A DNA stretch of 8,493 nucleotides from an uncultured Clostridia bacterium (GTDB lineage: Bacteria; Bacillota_A; Clostridia; Oscillospirales; Acutalibacteraceae), in contig CALAEU010000312.1 of assembly GCA_937891215.1 (NCBI GenBank), positions 1-8,493 of the forward strand, written 5' to 3'. The notes beneath the pieces were generated by a model that was not told the origin of the DNA, did no database searches, and was given only the letters and a program-made list of their open reading frames with translations. Shown here piece by piece: positions 1 to 6,435 of the stretch; within the stretch, counting starts at the first letter, position 1; each line of letters opens with the position of its first letter. Made by a program: the position numbers and the translations under genes.

Positions 1-170
1 ACTTTTTTTCCGTTTACTGTAACATCGTCTCTTTTAGGGTCAACTTTATCACCAATTGATGCTTTTTTACCATTAACCCACACTTTACCATCTCTTATTA
101 ACTCTTCTGATTTTCTACGGGATGCAACTGAACATTCCGATAAAAACTTTTGTAATCTAATTTCTGCCAT
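1..170 (-). CDS. rluB: RsuA/RluB-family rRNA pseudouridine synthase, N-terminal fragment cut by window edge
   Basis: Only the first 56 codons lie in the window; the open frame runs off the left edge. Reading the minus strand from the ATG at 170-168 gives a protein starting MAEIRLQKFLSECSVASRRK. Residues 4 to about 50 are a typical S4 RNA-binding domain, with the RLQKFLSE opening, the SRRKSEELI helix and the GKVWVNGK turn followed by an aspartate-rich VDPKRDDV segment. In this family the S4 domain precedes a pseudouridine synthase domain that modifies large-subunit 23S rRNA (RluB) or 16S rRNA (RsuA); the catalytic part is outside the window. The start lies 15 bases after the carboxypeptidase stop with only a weak ribosome binding site. 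RluB is favoured over RsuA because Bacillus rluB sits downstream of scpAB and dacB. The family is clear; the exact rRNA target is inferred. Confidence 0.88.
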   Translation of the reverse strand, partial: MAEIRLQKFLSECSVASRRKSEELIRDGKVWVNGKKASIGDKVDPKRDDVTVNGKK

Positions 171-185
171 TTTTCTACTTGTCTG

Positions 186-1331
186 TCATATCGACAGTCT
201 TTCTATAAAATTTTTAATTCTTTGTAAAAAAGATATTTTTACCTCAATTTCTTTATACAGTGGAGTTGCATTGTCTGAAGATACCAACGGTATTTCTTCA
301 ATAATCTTTTCTTTCTTATCGTAGAAAAGCACACATCCCACTATATCTCCTTTTTTAACAGGGGGATATAAAAATTGTTCGATGTAGATTTCTGATTTAT
401 ATGAACCATTTGTCCTGAATTTCGGTTGAAAAGCTGTTTCAACCGAAACACTCTTTTTATCTGAACAAACAACCGGAATTGAAATATTGTGGAGGTCTAC
501 TTGCAATAATTCATTATCATAAAGCGAAAAACCAAAATCATATAACTTTTTATGGTCATTCCAATCATCGTAAGCGTTTAAAGTAACTGCTATCAAAGTA
601 ACACCATTACGCTCACACGCAGTAACAAGACATCTTCCACTTGCTTTTGTATAGCCTGTTTTCACACCAAAAACCCCTTCATATTCACGAAGAAGCCTGT
701 TATGATTTGATAAAGTCCGTGAAATTTCCGGTGTGCCAAAATCAATTACCGCACTTTCTATTGAACATATTTTTCTAAAAGTGGGATTTTTAATTGTAAC
801 CGAAGTGAGAAGTGCCATATCGTAAGCAGTTGAATAATGATTTTTGTCTGTTAGACCCGATGGATTAGAAAAACAACTGTCTTTCATACCTAATTTTTCT
901 GCATAAGAATTCATTAGTTTTGAAAACTCAGTTATACTGCCTGAAATCCCGTAAGCAGTTACATTTGCAGCATCATTTCCACTTTCTAAAAGCATACCAT
1001 AAACTAATGCTTTAATTGTAATTTTATCCCCTACTTTAAGTCCTATAGAAGTACCTTCAACTGTTACCGCCTCTTTTGAAGCAACAATTTCTTTTTGTGG
1101 AGCACCATACTCTAACGCAATTAAAGATGTTAGTATCTTTGTTGTACTGGCGATTCCCCGCTTTTCACGTTCGTTCTTTGCATAAAGAACTTCTAGTGTA
1201 TTTGCATCAATAAGAATTGCTGATTTTGCTGAAACTGTAATTTCAATTGCATTACCAGTAACCATTAAATATGAAATTATAACAATAGAAGAAAGAAATA
1301 AAGAAAAAACTTTCTTTTGCAACTTCACCAC
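186..1331 (-). CDS. dacB: D-alanyl-D-alanine carboxypeptidase (DacB/DacF-type low-molecular-weight PBP, peptidase S11)
   Basis: This is a penicillin-binding protein that removes the terminal D-alanine from peptidoglycan stem peptides outside the membrane. The S11 catalytic set is complete: nucleophile motif STTK (Ser62, Lys65), SGN (117-119) and KTG (224-226). Residues 1-30 form a signal peptide (basic start, hydrophobic stretch about 9-25). About 275-345 is a beta-rich PBP5 C-terminal-type domain ending in KKGDIVG. The last 20 residues could be an amphipathic membrane anchor. At 381 residues it matches Bacillus DacB and DacF. The start is uncertain: GTG at 1331, GTG at 1328 or TTG at 1322. 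The TTG has the best-placed ribosome binding site (AGGTGGTG, one mismatch to ideal) and would give 378 residues. It follows gerW after 48 bases. Position between scpAB-gerW and rluB points to a sporulation-type (cortex) enzyme like DacB, but a vegetative DacA-like role cannot be excluded. Confidence 0.93.
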   Translation of the reverse strand: MVKLQKKVFSLFLSSIVIISYLMVTGNAIEITVSAKSAILIDANTLEVLYAKNEREKRGIASTTKILTSLIALEYGAPQKEIVASKEAVTVEGTSIGLKVGDKITIKALVYGMLLESGNDAANVTAYGISGSITEFSKLMNSYAEKLGMKDSCFSNPSGLTDKNHYSTAYDMALLTSVTIKNPTFRKICSIESAVIDFGTPEISRTLSNHNRLLREYEGVFGVKTGYTKASGRCLVTACERNGVTLIAVTLNAYDDWNDHKKLYDFGFSLYDNELLQVDLHNISIPVVCSDKKSVSVETAFQPKFRTNGSYKSEIYIEQFLYPPVKKGDIVGCVLFYDKKEKIIEEIPLVSSDNATPLYKEIEVKISFLQRIKNFIERLSI

Positions 1332-1356
1332 CTGCTTTCTATGAAATATATGCAGG
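1331..1356 (-). promoter_or_regulatory. Stem-loop overlapping the carboxypeptidase ribosome binding site
   Basis: On the transcript, CCUGC (1356-1352) can pair with GCAGG (1335-1331), and UUUC (1346-1343) with GAAA (1339-1336), closing a three-base AUA loop with a five-base AUAUA bulge on the 5' side. The 3' arm contains the AGG that begins the AGGUGGUG ribosome binding site, so folding would partly hide it. The stem starts 23 bases after the gerW stop codon. The pairing is seen directly; a regulatory role is inferred. There is no U-run after it, so it is not a terminator. Confidence 0.4.
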
Positions 1357-1379
1357 TAGTCAAATTTTTATATTATATT

Positions 1380-1766
1380 TTATTCTACTTTTGCTTTATC
1401 TTCTTTGTTTTTGCTTACAAAATTTGTAACTTTGTCAAACATTTCTGGTACCATTGTTACTGCTCTTTCGACAGCATTATCATTTGCTGTAATATGTTTA
1501 ATTGTAACATCACCATCTTTTACAACAAGAAATGCAACTGGATTGATTGTTATACCTGCACCACCTGCACCACCGAAAAGTTCAACATTGTTTTTTGATG
1601 GAAAATCTGAACCACCTGATGCAAAACCATAAGTAACCTTAGAAACAGGAACAATTGTAAGTCCGTCAGGAAGATTTATAGGTTCACCAATAATTGTGCT
1701 GACATCCACTAAATCTCTTACCTTTTCAATTGTAGTTCTTAAAATTCCGTTTGCTGATTTTTCCAT
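1380..1766 (-). CDS. gerW: GerW/YtfJ-family sporulation protein
   Basis: This is a 128-residue soluble protein of the GerW (YtfJ) family. In Bacillus subtilis GerW is a forespore protein needed for normal spore germination; its biochemical activity is not established. The family core is plain: an N-terminal helix, then LPDGLTIVPVSKVTYGFASG (about 33-51), the glycine-rich FGGAGGAGITINPVAFLVV (64-82) and a beta strand VTIKHI (87-92). The C-terminal 25 residues are lysine-rich and probably helical. The length matches the family. The ATG at 1766 is preceded by AAGGATGGTG about seven bases upstream, a good ribosome binding site. It follows the DUF2953 gene by 29 bases, the same pairing as ytfI-ytfJ in Bacillus. 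Members also occur in Clostridia not known to form spores, so it does not prove sporulation. Confidence 0.9.
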   Translation of the reverse strand: MEKSANGILRTTIEKVRDLVDVSTIIGEPINLPDGLTIVPVSKVTYGFASGGSDFPSKNNVELFGGAGGAGITINPVAFLVVKDGDVTIKHITANDNAVERAVTMVPEMFDKVTNFVSKNKEDKAKVE

Positions 1767-1795
1767 TTTTAAGCACCATCCTTTTTTATTTTGAA

Positions 1796-2545
1796 TTATA
1801 ATTTTTGAATTTCTTGCTCAACACCTGAATTTACAGTAGTTGTTTTATTATTTATATTAACGCTCTTTTTTGCATTATTGTTTGAAAAAAGAACCTTTAA
1901 TAACACTTTAAACACTAATTGTACCGCAAGAACTATTACACCATTTGTTATTCTTATAGGAACAACAGATACATTTAAATATAAATCTGCCTGGTTTTTC
2001 ACACCAAGAAAATCAGGACTTATGTCAATATCATATTTTTTCATTTTACAGGTTGAAGCAACTTTACCCAAGAACGGAAACAACCACGCTGATAACTTTC
2101 CGTATTTAATAGCAGTATCAGCAGCATCACTGCCTGTTATATGCATTGTAAGATAAAGTTCATTTATAACAAAAGTTTTATATAATTTACCGAAAAATGA
2201 ACCTAAAGAGTCCCTGACTGCTAATAGCATTTTTTCAATACCTTCGTACCCCTGGTCAATATACAACTGTTTAAAGAAACTGTTTCCTTGTTTCTGATAT
2301 TTAGGTTGCTGAGTATTAGTTTCCGTTTGCTCAGTTGTAGTTGGTTCTTCACTTTTCTTCTTTTTTTCTTTTTTAGGTTTCTTTTCTTTTGGAGGTTTTG
2401 ATGAATCAACCACAGTAAATTTCAAAAACAGATATTTAATTGTTACTTTGTTTACATCTGTCATTTCAATAATAACTGATACTTTTAAAGAAAACAAAAC
2501 TACAAAGAAAAGTACAATACCAAGAATTATGTATAACGCTGTCAC
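1796..2545 (-). CDS. DUF2953 membrane protein (YtfI-like)
   Basis: The protein has about 249 residues and no established biochemical function; it resembles YtfI, the partner gene of gerW/ytfJ in Bacillus. Numbering from the chosen GTG, residues 2-21 form one N-terminal membrane segment, followed by a short beta-rich part (23-47). Next comes a charged linker at about 51-82 rich in Lys, Glu, Pro, Thr and Gln. The DUF2953 core (about 125-215) carries the family signature GSDAADTAIKYGKLSAWLFP followed by IDISPDF. A second hydrophobic segment (about 200-219) precedes an Asn/Lys-rich tail. Two overlapping starts exist, TTG at 2548 and GTG at 2545. AGGAGGG at 2557-2551 is only two bases from the TTG but five from the GTG, so I chose the GTG. 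It lies 35-38 bases after scpB. The family call is firm, the role open; a membrane task linked to spore or wall formation is inferred from context. Confidence 0.83.
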   Translation of the reverse strand: MTALYIILGIVLFFVVLFSLKVSVIIEMTDVNKVTIKYLFLKFTVVDSSKPPKEKKPKKEKKKKSEEPTTTEQTETNTQQPKYQKQGNSFFKQLYIDQGYEGIEKMLLAVRDSLGSFFGKLYKTFVINELYLTMHITGSDAADTAIKYGKLSAWLFPFLGKVASTCKMKKYDIDISPDFLGVKNQADLYLNVSVVPIRITNGVIVLAVQLVFKVLLKVLFSNNNAKKSVNINNKTTTVNSGVEQEIQKL

Positions 2546-2553
2546 CAAAACCC

Positions 2554-2567
2554 TCCTTTCAAAAGGA
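2554..2567 (-). promoter_or_regulatory. Inverted repeat that includes the DUF2953 ribosome binding site
   Basis: The arms TCCTTT and AAAGGA flank a two-base centre, so on the transcript UCCUU can pair with AAGGA around a four-base UUGA loop. The AAGGA arm is the first part of the AAGGAGG ribosome binding site of the DUF2953 gene. The hairpin begins 16 bases after the scpB stop codon, close enough for a terminating ribosome to disturb it. The complementarity is direct observation; control of translation by coupling to scpB is inferred. The short stem makes stability in isolation modest. Confidence 0.45.
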
Positions 2568-2583
2568 TTTTAACCGTAATGTC

Positions 2584-3207
2584 TTATTCTGTAACTGTTG
2601 CAGGTTCTTTCTCTTCCTGAGTTTCAGGGTCATCATCACCATTATCAAAAAGTGATAACTGACCTGAGTCAATATCAGACATAAGAACTTGTTTATCAAC
2701 ATTTGGTAACGTTTCAAGTTCAGATAAAGCACTGAGTGAGAAACATCTTAAAAAATCATCGGTAGTGCCATAAAGAACAGGTCTTCCGGGTACTTCTAAA
2801 CGACCTTTTTCTTCAATAAGACCGCGTTGACAAAGCGTACTGACAACACCAGAACAATCCACACCACGAATCTGTTCAATATATGGTTTTGTTATCGGTT
2901 GATTATATGCAATAATTGCAAGAACTTCAAAAGCGGCTTGTGAAAGTGGTGTATTTCTTTTTAAATCAAGAACTGCACGAACTTCGTTTATGTATTCCTT
3001 TTTACTGCAAAGTTGATATTTGCTACCAAGTTTCAAAAGGCATAAACCGCTTTCTTCCTGTTCATATTTTTCTTTTAAAATATCTAAAATTTCTAAAGTG
3101 ACTTCACTATCTGTACCTAAAACAATAGAAAGTCTTGTGTGCTCAATTGGCTCTGCAGCAGCAAAAAGAACCGCTTCTGCAATCGCTAATAATTTTTTCT
3201 CTATCAA
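2584..3207 (-). CDS. scpB: ScpB, segregation and condensation protein B
   Basis: ScpB is the dimeric winged-helix (kite) subunit of the SMC-ScpAB complex, which bridges SMC ATPase heads with ScpA and compacts and separates the chromosome. Residues 1-75 match the first winged-helix domain, opening KKLLAIAEAVLFAAAEP. The second holds the strongest family signature: LSQAAFEVLAIIAYNQPITK (88-107), IEQIRGVDCSGVVSTL (110-125), RGLIEEKGRLEVPGRPVLYG (128-147) and TTDDFLRCFSL (148-158). The acidic tail (about 175-207) is variable, as usual. The 207 residues are normal. The start is a TTG at 3207: the frame is closed by a stop at 3216-3214 and no ATG or GTG follows in the first helix. This TTG overlaps the scpA stop in the four bases TTGA, implying coupled translation. 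GGAAGG lies about 12 bases upstream, rather far. Confidence 0.96.
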   Translation of the reverse strand: MIEKKLLAIAEAVLFAAAEPIEHTRLSIVLGTDSEVTLEILDILKEKYEQEESGLCLLKLGSKYQLCSKKEYINEVRAVLDLKRNTPLSQAAFEVLAIIAYNQPITKPYIEQIRGVDCSGVVSTLCQRGLIEEKGRLEVPGRPVLYGTTDDFLRCFSLSALSELETLPNVDKQVLMSDIDSGQLSLFDNGDDDPETQEEKEPATVTE

Positions 3208-3923
3208 GTATTTTCATTTCCTTCCAAAAGTTCAATTTGAATATCTTCGCCGTCGCCTGTAAGGTAAATCGATTTATCTTTAGCAAGTTCAAGAATTGCT
3301 AAAAACGAAGCAACTAAATCTGAACGACTTGTAGCAGTTTTATAAAAATCGAATAATTTATGTTTACCCTTAGTTCTTAAAACATTCATTATTGAGTCAA
3401 TTTTTGAACCAACAGAAACTATCTTTTTTGCAACAATTGTTTTAAATGAATCAAGTGGCGGTGGTAATTTCCTCAACTTTTTACCAACCACAGTAGCATA
3501 CGCTTTTAAAAGTTCAGATGGTTCGTGTAATCTTTTATAAGTAAGGTCAGGTTCAACATCTTCTGGAACTGCTCTTACAATATAGTCAAACCCTGTTGTC
3601 ATACACGCTAATTTTTGTGCAAGAAGTTTACATTCCTGATACTCAATAAGTTCCTGAGTGAGCAAATTTTTCTGCTCCTCTGCATCTTCATATACCGGAA
3701 GAAGTGAAACTGTTTTAATATAAACAAGTCTTGCAGCCATCTCCAGAAACTCACTAGCAACATCCATATTTTCCTCTTGCATAGCACGTACATACTCAGT
3801 GTACTGGTCAACAAGTTCAACAATTGGTATATCATAAATATCAATTTTGTGTTTTGTAATCAAGTGCAGAAGCAAATCCATAGGACCTTCAAATACTTCT
3901 AATTTGTAAGAAATTTTTTCCAT
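3204..3923 (-). CDS. scpA: ScpA, segregation and condensation protein A (kleisin)
   Basis: ScpA is the kleisin of the SMC-ScpAB condensin; its N-terminus binds the SMC neck, its C-terminus binds the SMC cap, and its middle binds a ScpB dimer. The N-terminal helical domain is classic: YKLEVFEGPMDLLLHLITKH (6-25), then IDIYDIPIVELVDQYTEYV (27-45) and ASEFLEMAARLVYIKTVSLL (56-75). The middle (about 85-165) contains the expected helical and linker region. The C-terminal winged helix covers about 160-235, with LVASFLAILELAKDKSIYL (203-221). Its 239 residues are usual for Clostridia. The ATG at 3923 has a weak GGTGA site four bases upstream and lies 13 bases after the M50 protease gene. The end overlaps scpB by four bases, matching the joint complex formed by the two products. 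Nothing is missing or disrupted. Confidence 0.97.
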   Translation of the reverse strand: MEKISYKLEVFEGPMDLLLHLITKHKIDIYDIPIVELVDQYTEYVRAMQEENMDVASEFLEMAARLVYIKTVSLLPVYEDAEEQKNLLTQELIEYQECKLLAQKLACMTTGFDYIVRAVPEDVEPDLTYKRLHEPSELLKAYATVVGKKLRKLPPPLDSFKTIVAKKIVSVGSKIDSIMNVLRTKGKHKLFDFYKTATSRSDLVASFLAILELAKDKSIYLTGDGEDIQIELLEGNENT

Positions 3924-3936
3924 AATTCACCGTTTT

Positions 3937-4608
3937 CTAAAATGGGAGTTGTGTTATTCCATAAATAAGATTCATTAATAAGTCTGAAAGTACGCTTAAT
4001 GGTGCAGTTAAAACACCAGTAATAATTAAAATGAAAAGAGCAATTGTAATTTGTCTTTCATATTGCATAACTTTGTAATAGTATTTTGCAGGAAGTAAAG
4101 CAGTCGCTAATCTTGAACCATCAAGTGGTGGAATCGGAAGAAGATTAAACACAGCAAGTCCTATATTTACATCAGCTGCAAAAAAGAAGAAAAGTGATAC
4201 ATACGCAATTGCAGGATTCGCAACTTCAAATGAAGTAATAAGTGAATATAAAAACAGATAAATAAACGCCTGTAAAATATTACATAAAGGCCCAGCTAAC
4301 GCAACGAGTGCCATATCTCTTTTTGGATTTTTAAAATTCTTCATTCTAACTGGTACAGGTTTTGCATAACCGAAACCACATAAGAATATCATTAGCGCAC
4401 CCAAAGGACTTATATGTGCCATTGGACTGATTGTTAATCTGCCCATTTTTTTTGGGGTGTCGTCTCCTAATTTATCAGCCACAAGTGCATGTGCATATTC
4501 GTGCAATGGCAATGTACAGAAAACTACGTATGCGGTTGCACCTAAATATATAATCAGATATATAAAATCCATCTGACCAGAAATTACTTGTCTTATAATA
4601 CTAATCAT
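3937..4608 (-). CDS. Site-2-type intramembrane metalloprotease (peptidase M50 family)
   Basis: This is a 223-residue polytopic membrane protein of the compact S2P/M50 group, which lacks a PDZ domain. Zinc-site motif HEYAH is at 36-40 (His36, catalytic Glu37, His40) and the third-ligand region FNLLPIPPLDGSR at 154-166 (Asp163). Between them are the conserved GRLTISPMAHISPLG (56-70) and ALAGPLCNILQA (103-114) segments. Hydrophobic segments near 14-34, 66-82, 99-127, 132-158 and 185-212 fit a multipass zinc protease. Members of this family cleave membrane-embedded substrates such as anti-sigma factors; the substrate here cannot be told. It sits 16 bases after prmC and 13 before scpA, and a small M50 protease before scpAB is a recurring arrangement in Firmicutes. 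The ATG at 4608 has no strong ribosome binding site; Met13 (4572) is the alternative but would cut into the first membrane segment. Confidence 0.92.
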   Translation of the reverse strand: MISIIRQVISGQMDFIYLIIYLGATAYVVFCTLPLHEYAHALVADKLGDDTPKKMGRLTISPMAHISPLGALMIFLCGFGYAKPVPVRMKNFKNPKRDMALVALAGPLCNILQAFIYLFLYSLITSFEVANPAIAYVSLFFFFAADVNIGLAVFNLLPIPPLDGSRLATALLPAKYYYKVMQYERQITIALFILIITGVLTAPLSVLSDLLMNLIYGITQLPF

Positions 4609-4624
4609 TATTCTCTACTCCAAA

Positions 4625-5467
4625 TTATTTTTTTAAAACAATTATTCTTTCAATTCCCTGACCATCTTCAATTATTCTGGCACCTTTTGCAGAAGTTAGG
4701 AAAATTTCAAGTATATCTTTCGCCTGATTTTCACCACATTCCAAAATCATTAAACCGTCACGTTTTAAAAATGGAAACCAGTTGTTTTTCAATGCTCTGT
4801 AAAATACAAGACCATCTTCACCACCATCAAGTGCTATTTCTGGCTCGAACTGAACTTCTTCCTGTAAATCTTTCAATTCGTCAGTTTTTATGTATGGTGG
4901 GTTTGAAATAATAATATCTGCAAACGGCAATCCAATCGGTGAAGTTTCGTCAAGCATATCTGCTTTTTTAACTGTTACATTATCAGTTTCCAAAAGTTCT
5001 TTATTGAGTGTTGTATATTTTATAGCATCGTCTGAAATATCAATAGAAAAGACCCTGCAAAGCGGAAAAAGTTTTGCAATAGTTACACCTAAACAACCGC
5101 TGCCTGAACAAACATCATAAACAACTTTTGGCGGATTCGATTTAAACTTGTTATAAATATAATCCGGAATAATCTCTGTTTCAGGTCGTGGAATTAAAAC
5201 ACCTTCGCCAACTTTGAATTTATATTTATAAAAATCCCATTCGCCTAAAATGTACTGAAGTGGGACACGATTCTTTCTTTTTTCCAGACACTCATTAAAA
5301 AAATCAAGATTCATATCATCAATTTTTTCATTTGCTTTTAAAAGAAGTTGAGTTTTGTTTATATTCAGACAAAAATCAAATAACTGCTGAACATCAAATT
5401 CAGGACTATCACACCCAGTTTTTGATAATGTATTCACTGAATTTCTGAAAAATGTGTATAAATTCAA
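4625..5467 (-). CDS. prmC: PrmC, peptide chain release factor N5-glutamine methyltransferase
   Basis: PrmC uses S-adenosylmethionine to methylate the glutamine of the GGQ motif in release factors 1 and 2, which speeds peptide release at stop codons. The N-terminal helical domain (1-85) ends in VPLQYILGEWDFY (68-80). The link VLIPRPETE (90-98) is typical of PrmC. The Rossmann methyltransferase domain follows, with cofactor loop DVCSGSGCLG (118-127), acidic residue in SIDIS (141-145), the catalytic and substrate-binding NPPY (189-192), and the PrmC-specific EPEIALDGGEDGL (208-220). At 280 residues it is full length. The start is TTG at 5467: an in-frame TAA lies directly upstream (5470-5468), GGAGGA sits six bases away, and the next Met is residue 52. 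This TTG overlaps the DUF1385 stop as TTGA. prfA, often next to prmC, is not beside it here. Confidence 0.96.
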   Translation of the reverse strand: MNLYTFFRNSVNTLSKTGCDSPEFDVQQLFDFCLNINKTQLLLKANEKIDDMNLDFFNECLEKRKNRVPLQYILGEWDFYKYKFKVGEGVLIPRPETEIIPDYIYNKFKSNPPKVVYDVCSGSGCLGVTIAKLFPLCRVFSIDISDDAIKYTTLNKELLETDNVTVKKADMLDETSPIGLPFADIIISNPPYIKTDELKDLQEEVQFEPEIALDGGEDGLVFYRALKNNWFPFLKRDGLMILECGENQAKDILEIFLTSAKGARIIEDGQGIERIIVLKK

Positions 5468-6435
5468 TTATTGTCCTCCATATCATCTGGTAAGACTGCT
5501 TTTAAAGCGGCGATACCAACTTCAATAATATCATCAGTTGGTTCCTTTGTTGAAATTCGTTGCATCATAAGTCCAGGGAACGAAAGTATTTTAACCAATA
5601 TATTATCATGTGTACCTGCATATTTAATAAATTCATAACTAAAAGCAACGGTTATAGGTATTATTAGTAATTTTATTGCAATCCATACAAGTCTTACGTC
5701 ATCAATTGTCGGGAATAAAACAACAAGTACCGATGAAATAAAAATACTGATTATTATAACAACAAAAATAAAACTTGTGCCACATCTTGGGTGAAAGCGA
5801 GATTGTTTTTTTACATTTTCTACTGAAAGTTCTAAACCATTTTCATAGCAGAAAATACTTTTATGCTCTGCTCCGTGATACATAAATACACGCTTAATGT
5901 CTGGCATAAGAGAAACAATATAAAAATAAAAAACAAATATAATCATTCTCATAATACCTTCAAAAAGTGGATGTAAATTTGCAAAAGCTTCTTTAAAAAT
6001 GTATTTATCAACTACATCAACAAGAAAAGTTGGTAAATAAACAAACAAAAGGAATGAAAGACCAAAACCCAAAACCATAGCAATACCTGAAATTACTGCA
6101 ATCATTTTAGGACCAAAATGTTCAGAAAGCCATTTATCGAGTTTAGACATTTCCTCTTCGGAGATATTCTCATCGTCAAGCCCTGCTTTTTCAGCTGATT
6201 TTTCAATACATTTAAAACCAAATAACATTGACTCAACGAAATTAATAATCCCCCTGATTAAAGGCCATCCTGCTGGTTTAAATTTATCTTTAAGTTTCTT
6301 TAATTCAAGCTGTTCCGTTTCAATTTCACCACTTGGCAAACGGACAGACATAGCAGCGCCTTTTGGACCCTGCATCATTATACCTTCAATCAACGCCTGA
6401 CCACCAATTGAAACTTTTCTATTTTCTTTAGACAT
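5464..6435 (-). CDS. DUF1385 (YqhQ-like) membrane protein
   Basis: This 323-residue membrane protein belongs to DUF1385, the family of Bacillus YqhQ; I know of no settled biochemical function. Signature pieces are present in order: GGQALIEGIMMQGP (11-24), PLIRGI (58-63), FMYHGAEHKSIFCYENG (184-200), RFHPRCGTSFIF (213-224), FSYEFIKYAG (265-274) and PGLMMQRISTKEP (287-299). Hydrophobic segments lie near 112-140, 160-178, 222-242 and 249-268. The HGAEH and HPRCG motifs sit next to membrane segments and look like a possible metal-binding set (His187, His191, His215, Cys218); that is an inference. The ATG at 6435 overlaps the end of the kinase gene by eight bases, with AGGAG about a dozen bases upstream, and the end overlaps prmC by four. 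DUF1385 next to prmC recurs in Clostridia, often with rpmE or prfA, neither of which adjoins it here. Confidence 0.9.
   Translation of the reverse strand: MSKENRKVSIGGQALIEGIMMQGPKGAAMSVRLPSGEIETEQLELKKLKDKFKPAGWPLIRGIINFVESMLFGFKCIEKSAEKAGLDDENISEEEMSKLDKWLSEHFGPKMIAVISGIAMVLGFGLSFLLFVYLPTFLVDVVDKYIFKEAFANLHPLFEGIMRMIIFVFYFYIVSLMPDIKRVFMYHGAEHKSIFCYENGLELSVENVKKQSRFHPRCGTSFIFVVIIISIFISSVLVVLFPTIDDVRLVWIAIKLLIIPITVAFSYEFIKYAGTHDNILVKILSFPGLMMQRISTKEPTDDIIEVGIAALKAVLPDDMEDNN
5474..5479 (-). promoter_or_regulatory. Ribosome binding site that fixes the TTG start of prmC
   Basis: GGAGGA on the minus strand lies six bases before the TTG at 5467-5465. Because an in-frame TAA immediately precedes that TTG, and no other start exists before codon 52, this site settles the start of prmC despite the rare initiator codon. 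It lies inside the last codons of the DUF1385 gene. Confidence 0.8.

Noticed and set aside
1372..1377. Perfect TATAAT on the minus strand upstream of the carboxypeptidase gene
   Set aside because: No -35 element is found at 16-18 bases, and such hexamers are common in AT-rich gaps. A TTGACT downstream pairs only with a poor TAGAAA, which would start transcription almost on the start codon.
1317..1632. Plus-strand open frames of 93 and 75 codons opposite gerW
   Set aside because: They mirror the well-supported GerW frame, show no family features, and one is a run of Cys, Phe and Tyr typical of a reversed AT-rich strand.
2554..2567. The TCCTTT/AAAGGA inverted repeat as a terminator
   Set aside because: The stem is short and AT-rich, with no long U-run directly after it. 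It coincides with the ribosome binding site, so a translational role is more likely.
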